A stretch of 64,000 nt of DNA, from positions 32,956-96,955 of the forward strand of contig DATMRF010000002.1 of assembly GCA_035566435.1 (NCBI GenBank), given 5' to 3'. Below are positions 1 through 7,922 of this stretch, piece by piece; the first letter of the stretch is position 1, and each line of letters begins with the position of its first letter. Under the pieces are notes generated by a model, which did no database searches, was not told where the DNA came from, and was given only the letters and a program-made list of their open reading frames with translations. The translations under genes and the position numbers were made by a program. Source of the DNA: DATMRF01 sp035566435 (GTDB lineage Bacteria > Verrucomicrobiota > Verrucomicrobiia > Limisphaerales > UBA8199).

Positions 1-1
1 C

Positions 2-784
2 AACGGTGTTCCACGCGGCATCGCCAAAATGCCTGGGTCCGGCCCTACCTGGGTGAGCGGTTATGTGAGTCTTGCGGATAAACATGGTACGCCGCGCCTC
101 GTCGGCACCTACGTGAAAATCAAGCCGCCTTTGGATGCCTACGAGTGCGGTTTGTGCGTCTGGAGCGACCAAACCGCCAACTTTGAGCCGCACCGCGTGC
201 TCTGGGCCAGGTCCAAAACCCACCCCAGGAAGCCGCCCGCGCCGGAAGGTCATCCGCTTTTTTGGAAAGATGCTGCTGGGAAGGAGTGGGTGTTGTTTGG
301 CAATCCACTGCCACGGCTGAAGTGCCCGGCGACTTTCGAGGCCTGGGAGGACCCCTCCACGTGGGAGGTGCTTAAACCGCAGGAAACACTGCCCTCTGCC
401 GCCGACGGCAGACCAGTCAAGCTGCACTCCGGGTCGGCAACTTCGAACCCGTGGCGGAAGCGGTGGGTGACAGTGTTCATGGAAGCGTTCGGAAAACCAT
501 CCGCTTTCGGCGAATTGTGGTACGCGGAGGCCGCTACTCCCACAGGTCCCTGGGGCAAAGCCGTGAGGATTTTGTCGCACGAGAATTACACCCTTTATAA
601 CCCGCGCATTCATCCCGAGTTCACCTCCACCGACTCGCCGATGCTGATTTTCGAGGGCACCTACACGAGGCAATTCGCCGACCCGCCGCCGCCGACTCCG
701 CGGTACGACTACAACCAGATCCTCTACCGCCTCGACCTCGACGACCCGCGGCTACGGGCGGCGCAGGGAACCGATATGAATTAA
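2..784 (+). CDS. 3' part of a beta-propeller-like protein, 5' end outside window
   Basis: The frame is open from the first bases of the window and codes sensible residues before the first ATG at 29, so the gene very probably starts upstream. About 260 residues remain. They form short aromatic, beta-rich segments (HPLFWKDAAGKEW, LHSGSATSNPW, GELWYAEA, YNPRIHPEF) spaced like the blades of five-bladed propellers of the GH43/GH32/DUF4185 type. No membrane segment is visible in the part present. The stop overlaps the convergent neighbour by 4 bp. A carbohydrate-related role is an inference from fold-like patterning; no catalytic triad could be assigned, and the substrate is unknown. Confidence 0.55.
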   Translation, partial: NGVPRGIAKMPGSGPTWVSGYVSLADKHGTPRLVGTYVKIKPPLDAYECGLCVWSDQTANFEPHRVLWARSKTHPRKPPAPEGHPLFWKDAAGKEWVLFGNPLPRLKCPATFEAWEDPSTWEVLKPQETLPSAADGRPVKLHSGSATSNPWRKRWVTVFMEAFGKPSAFGELWYAEAATPTGPWGKAVRILSHENYTLYNPRIHPEFTSTDSPMLIFEGTYTRQFADPPPPTPRYDYNQILYRLDLDDPRLRAAQGTDMN

Positions 785-1476
785 CCGAGCAGCATCAGCA
801 TGACCATGCCCGCCCCGGTGGTCAGGAGCGTGACCGGGATGCCGTAACGAGCATAATCCCAGAACCCAACCTCGAGGTGCTTGCGGGCCGACTCAACGAC
901 GATGATGTTGGCGACGGAACCGAGAATCGTCAAATTGCCGGCGAGTGTGGTGGCCAGGGCCATGACTTTCCACATCAGTTCGGGTTGCGCGAAGTTGCTG
1001 ATCCATTTGCCGGCGACGAGCACGAATGGGACGTTTGAAAAGACATTTGATCCAAGAGCGGAAAACCATGCGAAGTTCCAGGCCTGGCTCGCCCGTGAAG
1101 CTCCGAATATGACGGAAACCCGCTTGTAGATCTGGTCCGGCATCCCTGTCCCGCCGAGCCCTTCGACGATGATGAACAGCGCAGCAAAGAAAACCAGCAG
1201 ATGCCAGTCAACGAGCCTGAGCACTTCATGGGTGTCGCGCCGCGCCAGGACCATGAGCACCGCGCCGCCGGCCAGCGCCGTCCAGGCAAGGTTTGAGCCA
1301 GCGATGAAACCAGTGAACACCAGGGCCAAGACCGCGGAGGCCACCATCAGCACCGTCCCCAGCAACGCAGCCGCCGGCCGGTTCAAGGGCAGAATCTTCA
1401 GCCGCCGCCCACTAATGAGCAGATAGGTGAAGCAAAAGATGAGTACGGCAAGGATTTCTTTGTGGTTGGCGGTCAC
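781..1476 (-). CDS. ArsB/NhaD/CitM-type transporter, internally shortened
   Basis: A 231-residue membrane protein. The first ~45 residues match the usual N-terminus of the ion transporter superfamily (ILAVLIFCFTYLLI, then NRPAAALLGTVLM). The sequence then jumps to what is normally the second half: the cytoplasmic-loop motif RRDTHEVLRLVDWHLLVFF, the SNVPFVLV helix and the AGNLTILGSVANIIV motif. Relatives are about 400-430 residues, so roughly 170-190 residues of the middle are missing without a frameshift. Such a protein may be non-functional or may need a partner. It lies 22 bp downstream of hisF on the same strand and could share its transcript. Family assignment is firm; function is doubtful. 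Confidence 0.75.
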   Translation of the reverse strand: MTANHKEILAVLIFCFTYLLISGRRLKILPLNRPAAALLGTVLMVASAVLALVFTGFIAGSNLAWTALAGGAVLMVLARRDTHEVLRLVDWHLLVFFAALFIIVEGLGGTGMPDQIYKRVSVIFGASRASQAWNFAWFSALGSNVFSNVPFVLVAGKWISNFAQPELMWKVMALATTLAGNLTILGSVANIIVVESARKHLEVGFWDYARYGIPVTLLTTGAGMVMLMLLG

Positions 1477-1498
1477 AGAGTATCCCCGGGACCCCAGG

Positions 1499-2275
1499 TC
1501 AAGAGCGCCGCACCGGTATGCCCTGCGCAGCGAGGAATTGCTTCACGTCTGCGACGCTGTATTCCCCAAAGTGAAAAATGCTCGCGGCCAACACCGCATC
1601 CGCCTTGCCTTCGAGCAACACCTCAGCCATGTGTTCGAGGCTGCCGGCACCGCCGCTGGCCACGACCGGAACGCCGATGGCCTCGCTGATGCGGCGGGTG
1701 ATCACCAAATCGAAGCCGGCTTTCGTCCCGTCCGCGTCGATGCTGTTGAGCACGATTTCGCCTGCCCCGAGCGCCACGGCGTGTTGGGCCCATTCCACCG
1801 CCTCCAGTCCGGCCGGCTTGCGTCCGCCATGCGAAAAGACCTCCCAGCGGTCGGGCGCTACTTTTTTCGTGTCAATGGAGACGACAATGCATTGGCTGCC
1901 GAACTTTTCGGCCCCGGCACGGATTAGGTCCGGCGTCGCCAGCGCCGAGGAATTAATGCTCACCTTGTCCGCTCCAGCGCGCAGCATGGTGTACATGTCG
2001 TCCACCGAACGCAGGCCGCCGCCGACGGTCAACGGCATGAAGCATTGGTCGGCGGCGCGCTCGATGACATCCACCATCGTCGTCCGCCCATGCGCGCTAG
2101 CAGTGATGTCGAAGAATACCATCTCATCGGCTCCCTGCTCGTTGTAGCGGAGCGCGAGCGCGACTGGGTCGCCGACGTTGCGCAAACCGCCGGCTTCGGC
2201 GCGGCCGAATTGCACGCCGCGAGTGACCTGGCCGGCATGCACGTCCAGGCATGGTATGACACGTTTTGCGAGCAT
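1499..2275 (-). CDS. hisF: imidazole glycerol phosphate synthase subunit HisF
   Basis: Cyclase subunit of the HisFH complex. It uses ammonia from HisH to convert PRFAR to imidazole glycerol phosphate and AICAR in cytoplasmic histidine synthesis. The 258-residue (beta/alpha)8 protein has the family N-terminus LAKRVIPCLDV with catalytic Asp11, a second conserved acidic position around Asp135 (VVSIDTKK), the phosphate-binding loops TVGGGLRS and ASGGAGS, and NSIDADGTKAGFD. The start at 2275 is chosen because the family begins at this Met; an in-frame ATG three codons upstream (2284) is equally possible and neither has a strong ribosome site. No other his gene is nearby, so the pathway is scattered. 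Confidence 0.96.
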   Translation of the reverse strand: MLAKRVIPCLDVHAGQVTRGVQFGRAEAGGLRNVGDPVALALRYNEQGADEMVFFDITASAHGRTTMVDVIERAADQCFMPLTVGGGLRSVDDMYTMLRAGADKVSINSSALATPDLIRAGAEKFGSQCIVVSIDTKKVAPDRWEVFSHGGRKPAGLEAVEWAQHAVALGAGEIVLNSIDADGTKAGFDLVITRRISEAIGVPVVASGGAGSLEHMAEVLLEGKADAVLAASIFHFGEYSVADVKQFLAAQGIPVRRS

Positions 2276-2339
2276 CGCCAGCATATAGAAACGGTTCGCC
2301 GCCCCCCTGGCAATCTCTTAGAGGAGGTGAGAAAAAGCT

Positions 2340-2363
2340 GGGCGGGCCGTGGCCGGCCCGCCC
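2340..2363 (-). terminator. rho-independent terminator of rpsA
   Basis: A perfect 9-bp GC stem (GGGCGGGCC at 2340-2348, GGCCCGCCC at 2355-2363) with a 6-base loop. On the minus strand it is followed by a CTTTTTC tract. It lies 37 bp after the rpsA stop and before hisF, so it should separate the two transcripts. Confidence 0.8.
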
Positions 2364-2399
2364 GTTCGAATCACTTGGCAGTCCTTGCCCGCGACGTGC

Positions 2400-4082
2400 T
2401 TATTTGTCTTTGCCTTCTTCCTGCCTTGCCTCGTCGGCCGCGTCGAACGCGTGCTGCAAGGCGACGAGGTCTTCGCCCGGTTTGAGGGCATCCAGCGCGG
2501 CCTGTTCAGCCTTGAGCTGCTCGTTCGAGTAGTTAGCCGCTTTGATCGAGAGGCCGATGCGACGATCGCTCTTGTCGATCTTGATGACGCGCGCGGTGAC
2601 TTCCTGGCCCACTTTCAGCACGTTCTTGATCTTATCGACACGGTCCTCGCTGATCTGCGAGATGTGAACCAGGCCGTCGATTTCATGCTGCAACCCGATA
2701 AACGCGCCGAAACTCGCCAGCTTGGTGACTTTGCCGGTGACCAGGTCGCCGACTTTGTAAAGCGAGTCAATGGTTTCCCATGGGTCCTGGGTGAGCTGCT
2801 TGAGGCCGACGGCGATGCGCTGGTTGGCTTTGTCCACCTCCAACACGACCGCTTCGACTTCGTCGCCCTTCTTAAGCACTTCGGAGGGGTGATTGATCTT
2901 GCGCGTCCAGGAAATGTCCGAGACGTGAATCATTCCGTCCAGGCCCTCTTCCAGCTCGATGAAAGCGCCATAGCTGGTGAGGTTGCGAATCTTGCCTTTG
3001 ACGCGGGTGCCGGCCGGATACTTTTCCTGGGCGCGGTCCCATGGGTTGGCTTCGAGTTGGCGCAAGCCCAAAGAGATTTTCTGTTCCTCCCGGTTGATGC
3101 CGAGGACCTGGGCCTCGATTTCCTGGTCCTGCTTGAGGATGTCGGACGGCTTGGCGACGCGCTTGGTCCAGGAGAGTTCGGTGACGTGGACGAGGCCCTC
3201 GACACCGGGCTCGAGCTCGACGAATGCGCCGTAGGGAACGAGGTTGACCACTTTGCCTTTGACCTTGGCGCCGACAGGATATTTCTGCTCGATGCTGTCC
3301 CAGGGATTGGCGAGTTTCTGCTTGAGCCCGAGGCTAACGCGCTCTTTTTCGCGATTGATGTCGAGCACCACGACATCTATATCCTGGCCGACCTTGAGCA
3401 GTTCGGAAGGGTGTCCGATGCGGCCCCAGCTCATGTCGGTGATATGGAGCAAGCCGTCGATGCCGTTCAGGTCGATGAACGCGCCAAAGTCAGTGATGTT
3501 CTTGACCGTGCCCTTGCGAATGTCGCCCGGAGTCATCTCGGTGAGAAGTTTCTGGCGGCGCTCCATGCGCTCCTGCTCGATGAGCTCGCGGCGCGACAGA
3601 ACGATATTCTGGCGCTCCTGGTTGATCTTAACGACCTTGAAATCGTAAGTGTTGCCGACGTATTGCGCCAGGTTCTTCGGCGTCATTACGTCGATTTGGG
3701 AGGCAGGCAGAAAAGCCTCGACGCCGATATTAACCAGCAAGCCGCCCTTGACGATGGCTTTGACCTTGCCGGCGATGGTGCCTCCCTCATTACAGATGGT
3801 CAGGATGCGTTCCCAATTCTTTTTGAACTCGGCCTTCTCCTTCGAGAGGACCACCATGCCCTCTTTGTCTTCGAGCTTTTCGATCAGGACGTCGATCTCG
3901 TCGCCGACTTTGACGGCCTTGATATCCTCGAACTCATTTCCGGAAATGACCCCTTCGCTCTTGTAGCCGATGTCCACCAGAACTTCTTTGGGGCGGACTT
4001 CGATGATAGTGCCCTTGACGATATTGCCAGCGGCAAACGGCAGCGTGCCCGTTTGCTTCATGGCCTCTTCCATGGTCAGCAT
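2400..4082 (-). CDS. rpsA: 30S ribosomal protein S1
   Basis: RNA-binding protein of the small ribosomal subunit that brings mRNA with weak or no Shine-Dalgarno sequence to the ribosome. About 560 residues with six S1 (OB-fold) repeats at roughly 18-82, 100-165, 185-255, 270-342, 357-428 and 445-512. The last four carry the typical DFGAFIDL/PYGAFVEL/SYGAFIEL/SFGAFIGL strands and the GLVHVTELSW-like motif. The start at 4082 (MLTMEEAMK) fits family N-termini; the frame stays open to an ATG at 4157, and 4073 is a third choice. No clear Shine-Dalgarno precedes any of them. A hairpin terminator follows the stop. Length is normal for six-domain S1. Confidence 0.97.
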   Translation of the reverse strand: MLTMEEAMKQTGTLPFAAGNIVKGTIIEVRPKEVLVDIGYKSEGVISGNEFEDIKAVKVGDEIDVLIEKLEDKEGMVVLSKEKAEFKKNWERILTICNEGGTIAGKVKAIVKGGLLVNIGVEAFLPASQIDVMTPKNLAQYVGNTYDFKVVKINQERQNIVLSRRELIEQERMERRQKLLTEMTPGDIRKGTVKNITDFGAFIDLNGIDGLLHITDMSWGRIGHPSELLKVGQDIDVVVLDINREKERVSLGLKQKLANPWDSIEQKYPVGAKVKGKVVNLVPYGAFVELEPGVEGLVHVTELSWTKRVAKPSDILKQDQEIEAQVLGINREEQKISLGLRQLEANPWDRAQEKYPAGTRVKGKIRNLTSYGAFIELEEGLDGMIHVSDISWTRKINHPSEVLKKGDEVEAVVLEVDKANQRIAVGLKQLTQDPWETIDSLYKVGDLVTGKVTKLASFGAFIGLQHEIDGLVHISQISEDRVDKIKNVLKVGQEVTARVIKIDKSDRRIGLSIKAANYSNEQLKAEQAALDALKPGEDLVALQHAFDAADEARQEEGKDK

Positions 4083-4477
4083 AATAAATGTACCAACTAA
4101 CTTGCTTCCAATGAACCTAGGGGAGACTTGGTCAGCGCGGCGCTTTCCTAGCTCCATTGCCTAACGGACCAGACGTTGCTGCGGCAACGGAGGTTGAAGG
4201 TTAGGTTCTGCGTTAACTTTCTTTTCTCAGCCTCAAAGAACATCCGCACACGCGGAGTTCAGGCGGGAAAAAGGATAGGCCCGGTAAGCCCAGATGCAAA
4301 GGAAAAAGAGCCGAAAAAGATGAAGGATGAAGAGAAAGGCTGGGCAGAGGGGCGAAACGAGCAGTAACAGGTGACCGGGGCAATTTCCCCTAGATAAAGG
4401 TGGGAACGTGACACCAAAAGACAGCTTGGGGCAAAGGTGCGCTCCTGACCTTTGCTTTTCGAGCCTCTCTTGCCGGC
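4083..4477. other. intergenic leader of rpsA and 3' flank of the Cys-rich gene
   Basis: About 395 bp between the rpsA start and the stop of the leftward small gene. It must hold the rpsA promoter and leader, but no convincing -35/-10 pair could be picked out. A 63-codon rightward ORF here has no family resemblance and is not called. Part of the stretch is A-rich (4270-4340). Confidence 0.4.
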
Positions 4478-4732
4478 TTACTTTTGAGCAGTCGCAGCGG
4501 CCTTCGTCGAATTCTTCTGTAGACTAAGATCCTCTTTGTTCGGGTTGCACTTGGTGCAGGATTTGCCGTCTTTATGCGCCGCAACACAGCACTTATGCCG
4601 GCATTCTTTGCCTTGCGCCGCAGCTTCCTGGCAACAAGTGAGCTTCTCGGTTTTCTTCTCAGCGGCCATCGCAGAACCCACCAAGAGGGAAAACGCGCAG
4701 CCCAGAGCAATCCAGATTCTAATCGACTTCAT
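4478..4732 (-). CDS. small exported cysteine-rich protein
   Basis: An 84-residue protein with a good Sec signal peptide (hydrophobic core LGCAFSLLVGSAMA, likely cut after AMA). The mature part has clustered cysteines: TCCQEAA, KECRHKCCVAAH and KSCTKCNP, giving CC, CxxxCC and CxxC patterns with an alanine/lysine-rich tail. The spacing could bind metal or form disulfides in the periplasm, but I do not recognise a named family. A 6-bp hairpin (4756-4771) lies in its presumed 5' leader. It is unlinked to its neighbours. A real gene is likely because of the coherent signal peptide and Cys pattern. Confidence 0.6.
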   Translation of the reverse strand: MKSIRIWIALGCAFSLLVGSAMAAEKKTEKLTCCQEAAAQGKECRHKCCVAAHKDGKSCTKCNPNKEDLSLQKNSTKAAATAQK

Positions 4733-5043
4733 AGCTTCAATGCTTTCGTAATCATCCGCTTAGCCAAGCGGCCAAGGACTCTTGCGATCAGTGTAGGGTT
4801 TAGACGCTCGTTGTCGATAGCGAATTCATGCAGCAGGCTTGGAGGACTGGTAACCCCGCATTGGAATCAGTGGCTGGCGTCCGGTCGCTGGGCCGCGAGT
4901 GTCCGTAAGCGTAATGTCAAACGCTGAGTTCAAATAACGGGTCACCCATCAATCATCACTATTCGGATTCGTTCACCAACCACTTGACTCCCCAACCCTT
5001 TGTATAGTACAAGAGGCGCACCCACTATTAGCAGTGGGAACCT
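4733..5043. other. divergent intergenic region before nrdR
   Basis: About 310 bp between two divergent genes, so it should contain both promoters. A TTGACT (4984-4989) and a TATAGT (5003-5008) lie close to nrdR, but their 13-base spacing is too short for a standard sigma-70 promoter. A 6-bp hairpin (CCCACT at 5021-5026, AGTGGG at 5033-5038) ends five bases before the nrdR ATG. Confidence 0.4.
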
Positions 5044-5499
5044 ATGCGCTGCCCAAAGTGCGGATGCCAGGATGACAAGGTTATCGATTCGCGCGCCTCG
5101 CGTGAGGGGGCGACGATTCGGCGCCGACGGGAATGCATTGGCTGTGGCTACCGGTTTACCACCTACGAGGAGATTGAGCGCGGGGGATTGGTGGTGGTGA
5201 AGCGCGATGGCCGCCGAGAGGAGTTTTCGAAGGAAAAGCTCTTGTCCGGCCTCAGAAAAGCGTGCCAGAAGCGGCCGATTAGCCCAAAGGTCATCGAGGA
5301 CCTCGTTGAACGGATCGTAAACGAAGTGACTGACAAATATGAGAGAGAGGTGCCTGCCGAGGTGATTGGGAAATTGGTGATGGATGGGTTGCGACAGGTG
5401 GATGAGGTTGCCTATGTGCGGTTTGCGAGCGTCTATCGTCGGTTCCAGGAAGCGACTGATTTCGTGCACGAAGTAAAGAAGTTGGGAGGAAAAGAATGA
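5044..5499 (+). CDS. nrdR: transcriptional repressor NrdR
   Basis: Nucleotide-sensing repressor of ribonucleotide reductase genes. The 151-residue protein has normal family length and architecture: an N-terminal zinc ribbon with Cys3, Cys6, Cys31 and Cys34 (CPKCG, ECIGCGYRF), followed by an ATP-cone domain at about residues 49-139 (VVVKRDGRREEFSKEKLLSGL, then VAYVRFASVYRRF). The ATG at 5044 gives the canonical MRCPKCG start. A small hairpin occupies the region where a ribosome site would lie. The stop overlaps the ATG of the next gene (ATGA at 5496-5499), so the two are probably translationally coupled. No nrd target gene is present in the window. Confidence 0.97.
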   Translation: MRCPKCGCQDDKVIDSRASREGATIRRRRECIGCGYRFTTYEEIERGGLVVVKRDGRREEFSKEKLLSGLRKACQKRPISPKVIEDLVERIVNEVTDKYEREVPAEVIGKLVMDGLRQVDEVAYVRFASVYRRFQEATDFVHEVKKLGGKE

Positions 5500-6053
5500 T
5501 TACTTTGGCCGCAGATTGCTTATTGTTTGAACTGGCAAATGGGGAGAGCGTTCCCTTCTCGGCGGAAATGGTTTCCGTGGAACTGGAAGGAGATACGGAG
5601 CTGTGGTTCGACGCCGAATTCGTGCGGCATGCCGCGAAAGCGGTGTTCCATTACTTCAAGGAGGAATTGGGCCGACAAACCGTGACAATAGGAGAATTCA
5701 CCGGTGCTTTGGAAAAGGTGATGCGCGGGTTCAAACCGGCCTGCCGGGGCTTGGACCAGGCTCGCGCGGATGCGAGCGTTCTGGAATCAGATCTAGGGCG
5801 GCTGGCACGTGAATCCAGCGGGGGTTGTGAGCTGATTTTCTTCCCGCGACTGCGCGATGAGCTGCGGCTCAAACTGCAGCAGAGACCGCGCCAGGTGCGA
5901 TTTCACGGCTTGCGGGGCTGCGTGAAGCAGCTTGTCGGGGCGCGGCGCTGGACGGTGCGCTGCCGCGGCCTGGAGGAGCAAATCGTCGCTTACCTTCGCG
6001 AATGCCTTAGGGCTGAACCGCCGCAGGCGGATTGTTCCATCGTGGTAGAGTAG
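5496..6053 (+). CDS. unknown protein coupled to nrdR
   Basis: A 185-residue soluble protein whose ATG lies inside the nrdR stop (ATGA). I do not recognise a family. Residues ~40-75 (AEFVRHAAKAVFHYFKEELG, then TVTIGEFTGALEKVM) look like a compact helical segment, and the middle has paired cysteines far apart. The C-terminal half is Arg/Leu rich. No signal peptide or membrane segment is seen. Overlap with nrdR suggests co-expression and possibly a role connected with nucleotide metabolism, but that is only context. About 100 bp separate it from the exosortase gene. Confidence 0.7.
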   Translation: MITLAADCLLFELANGESVPFSAEMVSVELEGDTELWFDAEFVRHAAKAVFHYFKEELGRQTVTIGEFTGALEKVMRGFKPACRGLDQARADASVLESDLGRLARESSGGCELIFFPRLRDELRLKLQQRPRQVRFHGLRGCVKQLVGARRWTVRCRGLEEQIVAYLRECLRAEPPQADCSIVVE

Positions 6054-6151
6054 GGTCCGCCGAATATCGCCTCGGCTTCCGGACGTTGCGCGGCCGAATT
6101 TAATTGAGCGAAGGAGGAGAATTCGGTATCCAATAGGCGCGAATCACGCGC

Positions 6152-7147
6152 ATGCAAAACCAAACGGGCAACGGAATTCTTGAAGAGTTCCGGATCGAAT
6201 TCCTGGACTGTTGGCAACGGGTGCCGAACAAAGGATTTTTCCTGACGTTGCTGGTGGTTTGGCTCGCGTTGTTCCAGTGGTTGGGCAATTCGACGCTCGG
6301 ATACGTAAGCACAAAGTCCCTGTTTTACTGGCTTTATGATGCATTCACCGCGGGCGGCAGGTCGGATGCCTTCGAAGAGGAAACGGTGGGACTATTCATG
6401 CCGCTTGCGGTCCTGGTTATCTTGTGGCTGAAGCGCCGCCAGTTAATCGCTTTGGAGCTGAAGCCCGGGTGGCCCGGGCTCCTGCTGCTGGGCGCCGGCG
6501 CCCTCCTGCATGTCGTTGGATATCTGGTCCAGCAGCCCCGCATTTCCGTCGCAGGGCTCTTTCTGGGTCTTTATGGCATAACGGGCCTGACGTGGGGCAG
6601 CACTTGGCTGCGTGCCACCTATTTTCCATTCCTGCTTTTTGGCTTTTGCATGCCGCTCGGGTCGCAAGCTGAGATCGTTACCTTTCCGCTACGGTTGCTG
6701 GTCACCCGCCTCGTAGAACTCGTTTGCCACTACGTCCTCGCTATTGATGTCATCCGTCAAGGCACAGCTCTTATCAACCCGACCGAGCATTACAATTACG
6801 AAGTCGCGGCGGCCTGCAGCGGCATCAGGAGCCTGTTGGCGACGATGGCAATCGCGGTCACAATTGGGTTTTATTCATTCGGAAAGTGGTGGAAACGCCT
6901 GGTGGTCATCGGGTCCGCGTTTCCGCTTGCCGTGGTAGGCAACCTGTTTCGCATGCTCACCATCGTGGTCGCCGCTGAGCTTGGCGGCCAGGAATGGGGC
7001 AATACGGTGCATGAAGGCGGTCCCCTGGGAGTTTTCAGTCTTTTGCCGTATGTCCCGGTTTTCTTGGGTTTGTTCTGGCTGGAAAACTGGTTGCGCGAGC
7101 GGCCCGCCTCGCACGCCATCCCGCCGATGGAGGCCAAGACCGCATGA
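6152..7147 (+). CDS. xrt: exosortase (PEP-CTERM transpeptidase)
   Basis: Integral membrane cysteine enzyme thought to process PEP-CTERM proteins at the cell envelope. The 331-residue protein has about eight hydrophobic segments and the three invariant residues of the family: Cys222 in AAACSGIRSL, Arg267 in NLFRML and His287 in TVHEGGPLG. The ATG at 6152 is the first possible start after an in-frame stop at 6134; a GGAGG at about 6113 is too far away to serve it. The stop overlaps the next gene (ATGA), which encodes its usual EpsI-type partner. Two PEP-CTERM proteins, probable substrates, are encoded at 35961-36566 and 36925-37494. Confidence 0.93.
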   Translation: MQNQTGNGILEEFRIEFLDCWQRVPNKGFFLTLLVVWLALFQWLGNSTLGYVSTKSLFYWLYDAFTAGGRSDAFEEETVGLFMPLAVLVILWLKRRQLIALELKPGWPGLLLLGAGALLHVVGYLVQQPRISVAGLFLGLYGITGLTWGSTWLRATYFPFLLFGFCMPLGSQAEIVTFPLRLLVTRLVELVCHYVLAIDVIRQGTALINPTEHYNYEVAAACSGIRSLLATMAIAVTIGFYSFGKWWKRLVVIGSAFPLAVVGNLFRMLTIVVAAELGGQEWGNTVHEGGPLGVFSLLPYVPVFLGLFWLENWLRERPASHAIPPMEAKTA

Positions 7148-7896
7148 ACCAGCAGAAGTTGCTGATGCTCACATTGGGCCTCGCGCTCATCGGAGGGACC
7201 GCGGTGGCTTTGACCCAACTGCCTAAGCGGCAACGATTGGGAGCGCCAGGCGTAATGACTCGGCCTCTGGCAGGTTCCAACCGCCTCGAAGTGTTGCTCC
7301 CGGAGCAGGTACCCGGTTACGACTCTCAATGGCAGGAACCGGACGAGGTGACCTTAAATACGCTGCCCAAAGACACGAGTTTTGGCTGCCGCCTCTACAC
7401 CGCGAAAGATCCGGCAGATTTCTGGGTTCGCATGCAGGTTGTGTTGATGGGAAACGACCGGAGCAGCCTGCACAAGCCGCAATTCTGTTTAACCGGCTCC
7501 GGCTGGAACATCGACCCAGCGGCCTCCGTCGAAATCAGTGTGCACATGGACCAACCTTGCAGTTACGATTTGCCGGTCGTGAAGTTGATTGCCACCAAGG
7601 AAGCCATGGACAACGGCGAAAAGAGAGTGGCGCGAGGCGTTTACATCTATTGGTTTGTGGCTGACGATGCCCTCAGCGCCAGTGTGACGGGTTTTCAGCG
7701 AAATTGGCTGATAGCGAAGACGCTTTTGCGGACGGGCGTGCTCCAGCGCTGGGCGTATGTGAGTTGTTTTTCGGTCTGTGCGCCCGGACAGGAAGATGCC
7801 ACGTTTGAGCGGATGACGAAGTTTATCGCCGCGTCGGTGCCTCAGTTCCAAATGATGCCGCGCGGGCCGGTGGCCACGGCTTCAACCCGACCATGA
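7144..7896 (+). CDS. exosortase-associated EpsI-type protein
   Basis: A 250-residue protein with one N-terminal membrane segment (LLMLTLGLALIGGTAVAL) and an extracytoplasmic domain of the EpsI/DUF3485 type. The diagnostic stretch is present: SLHKPQFCLTGSGWNI, equivalent to the H-x-P-E-x-C-y-x-x-x-G-W block. A later CxxC-like pair (YVSCFSVCAPG) is visible. In many exosortase systems this domain is fused to or lies beside the exosortase; here it overlaps it by 4 bp, so the two form a translationally coupled pair. The role in sorting or exopolysaccharide export is not known in detail. Confidence 0.85.
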   Translation: MNQQKLLMLTLGLALIGGTAVALTQLPKRQRLGAPGVMTRPLAGSNRLEVLLPEQVPGYDSQWQEPDEVTLNTLPKDTSFGCRLYTAKDPADFWVRMQVVLMGNDRSSLHKPQFCLTGSGWNIDPAASVEISVHMDQPCSYDLPVVKLIATKEAMDNGEKRVARGVYIYWFVADDALSASVTGFQRNWLIAKTLLRTGVLQRWAYVSCFSVCAPGQEDATFERMTKFIAASVPQFQMMPRGPVATASTRP

Positions 7897-7922
7897 GTTC
7901 CGCTCTCGAAATCTGCTGAGCT

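Noticed and set aside
2349..4100. Long open frame opposite rpsA (583 codons)
   Set aside because: It is antisense to an unmistakable S1 protein and is a by-product of GC-rich codon use.
4176..4367. 63-codon gene upstream of rpsA
   Set aside because: Lys/Arg-rich translation of A-rich intergenic DNA, no ribosome site or family pattern.
4984..5008. Sigma-70 promoter TTGACT/TATAGT before nrdR
   Set aside because: The spacing is 13 bases, too short for a normal promoter.
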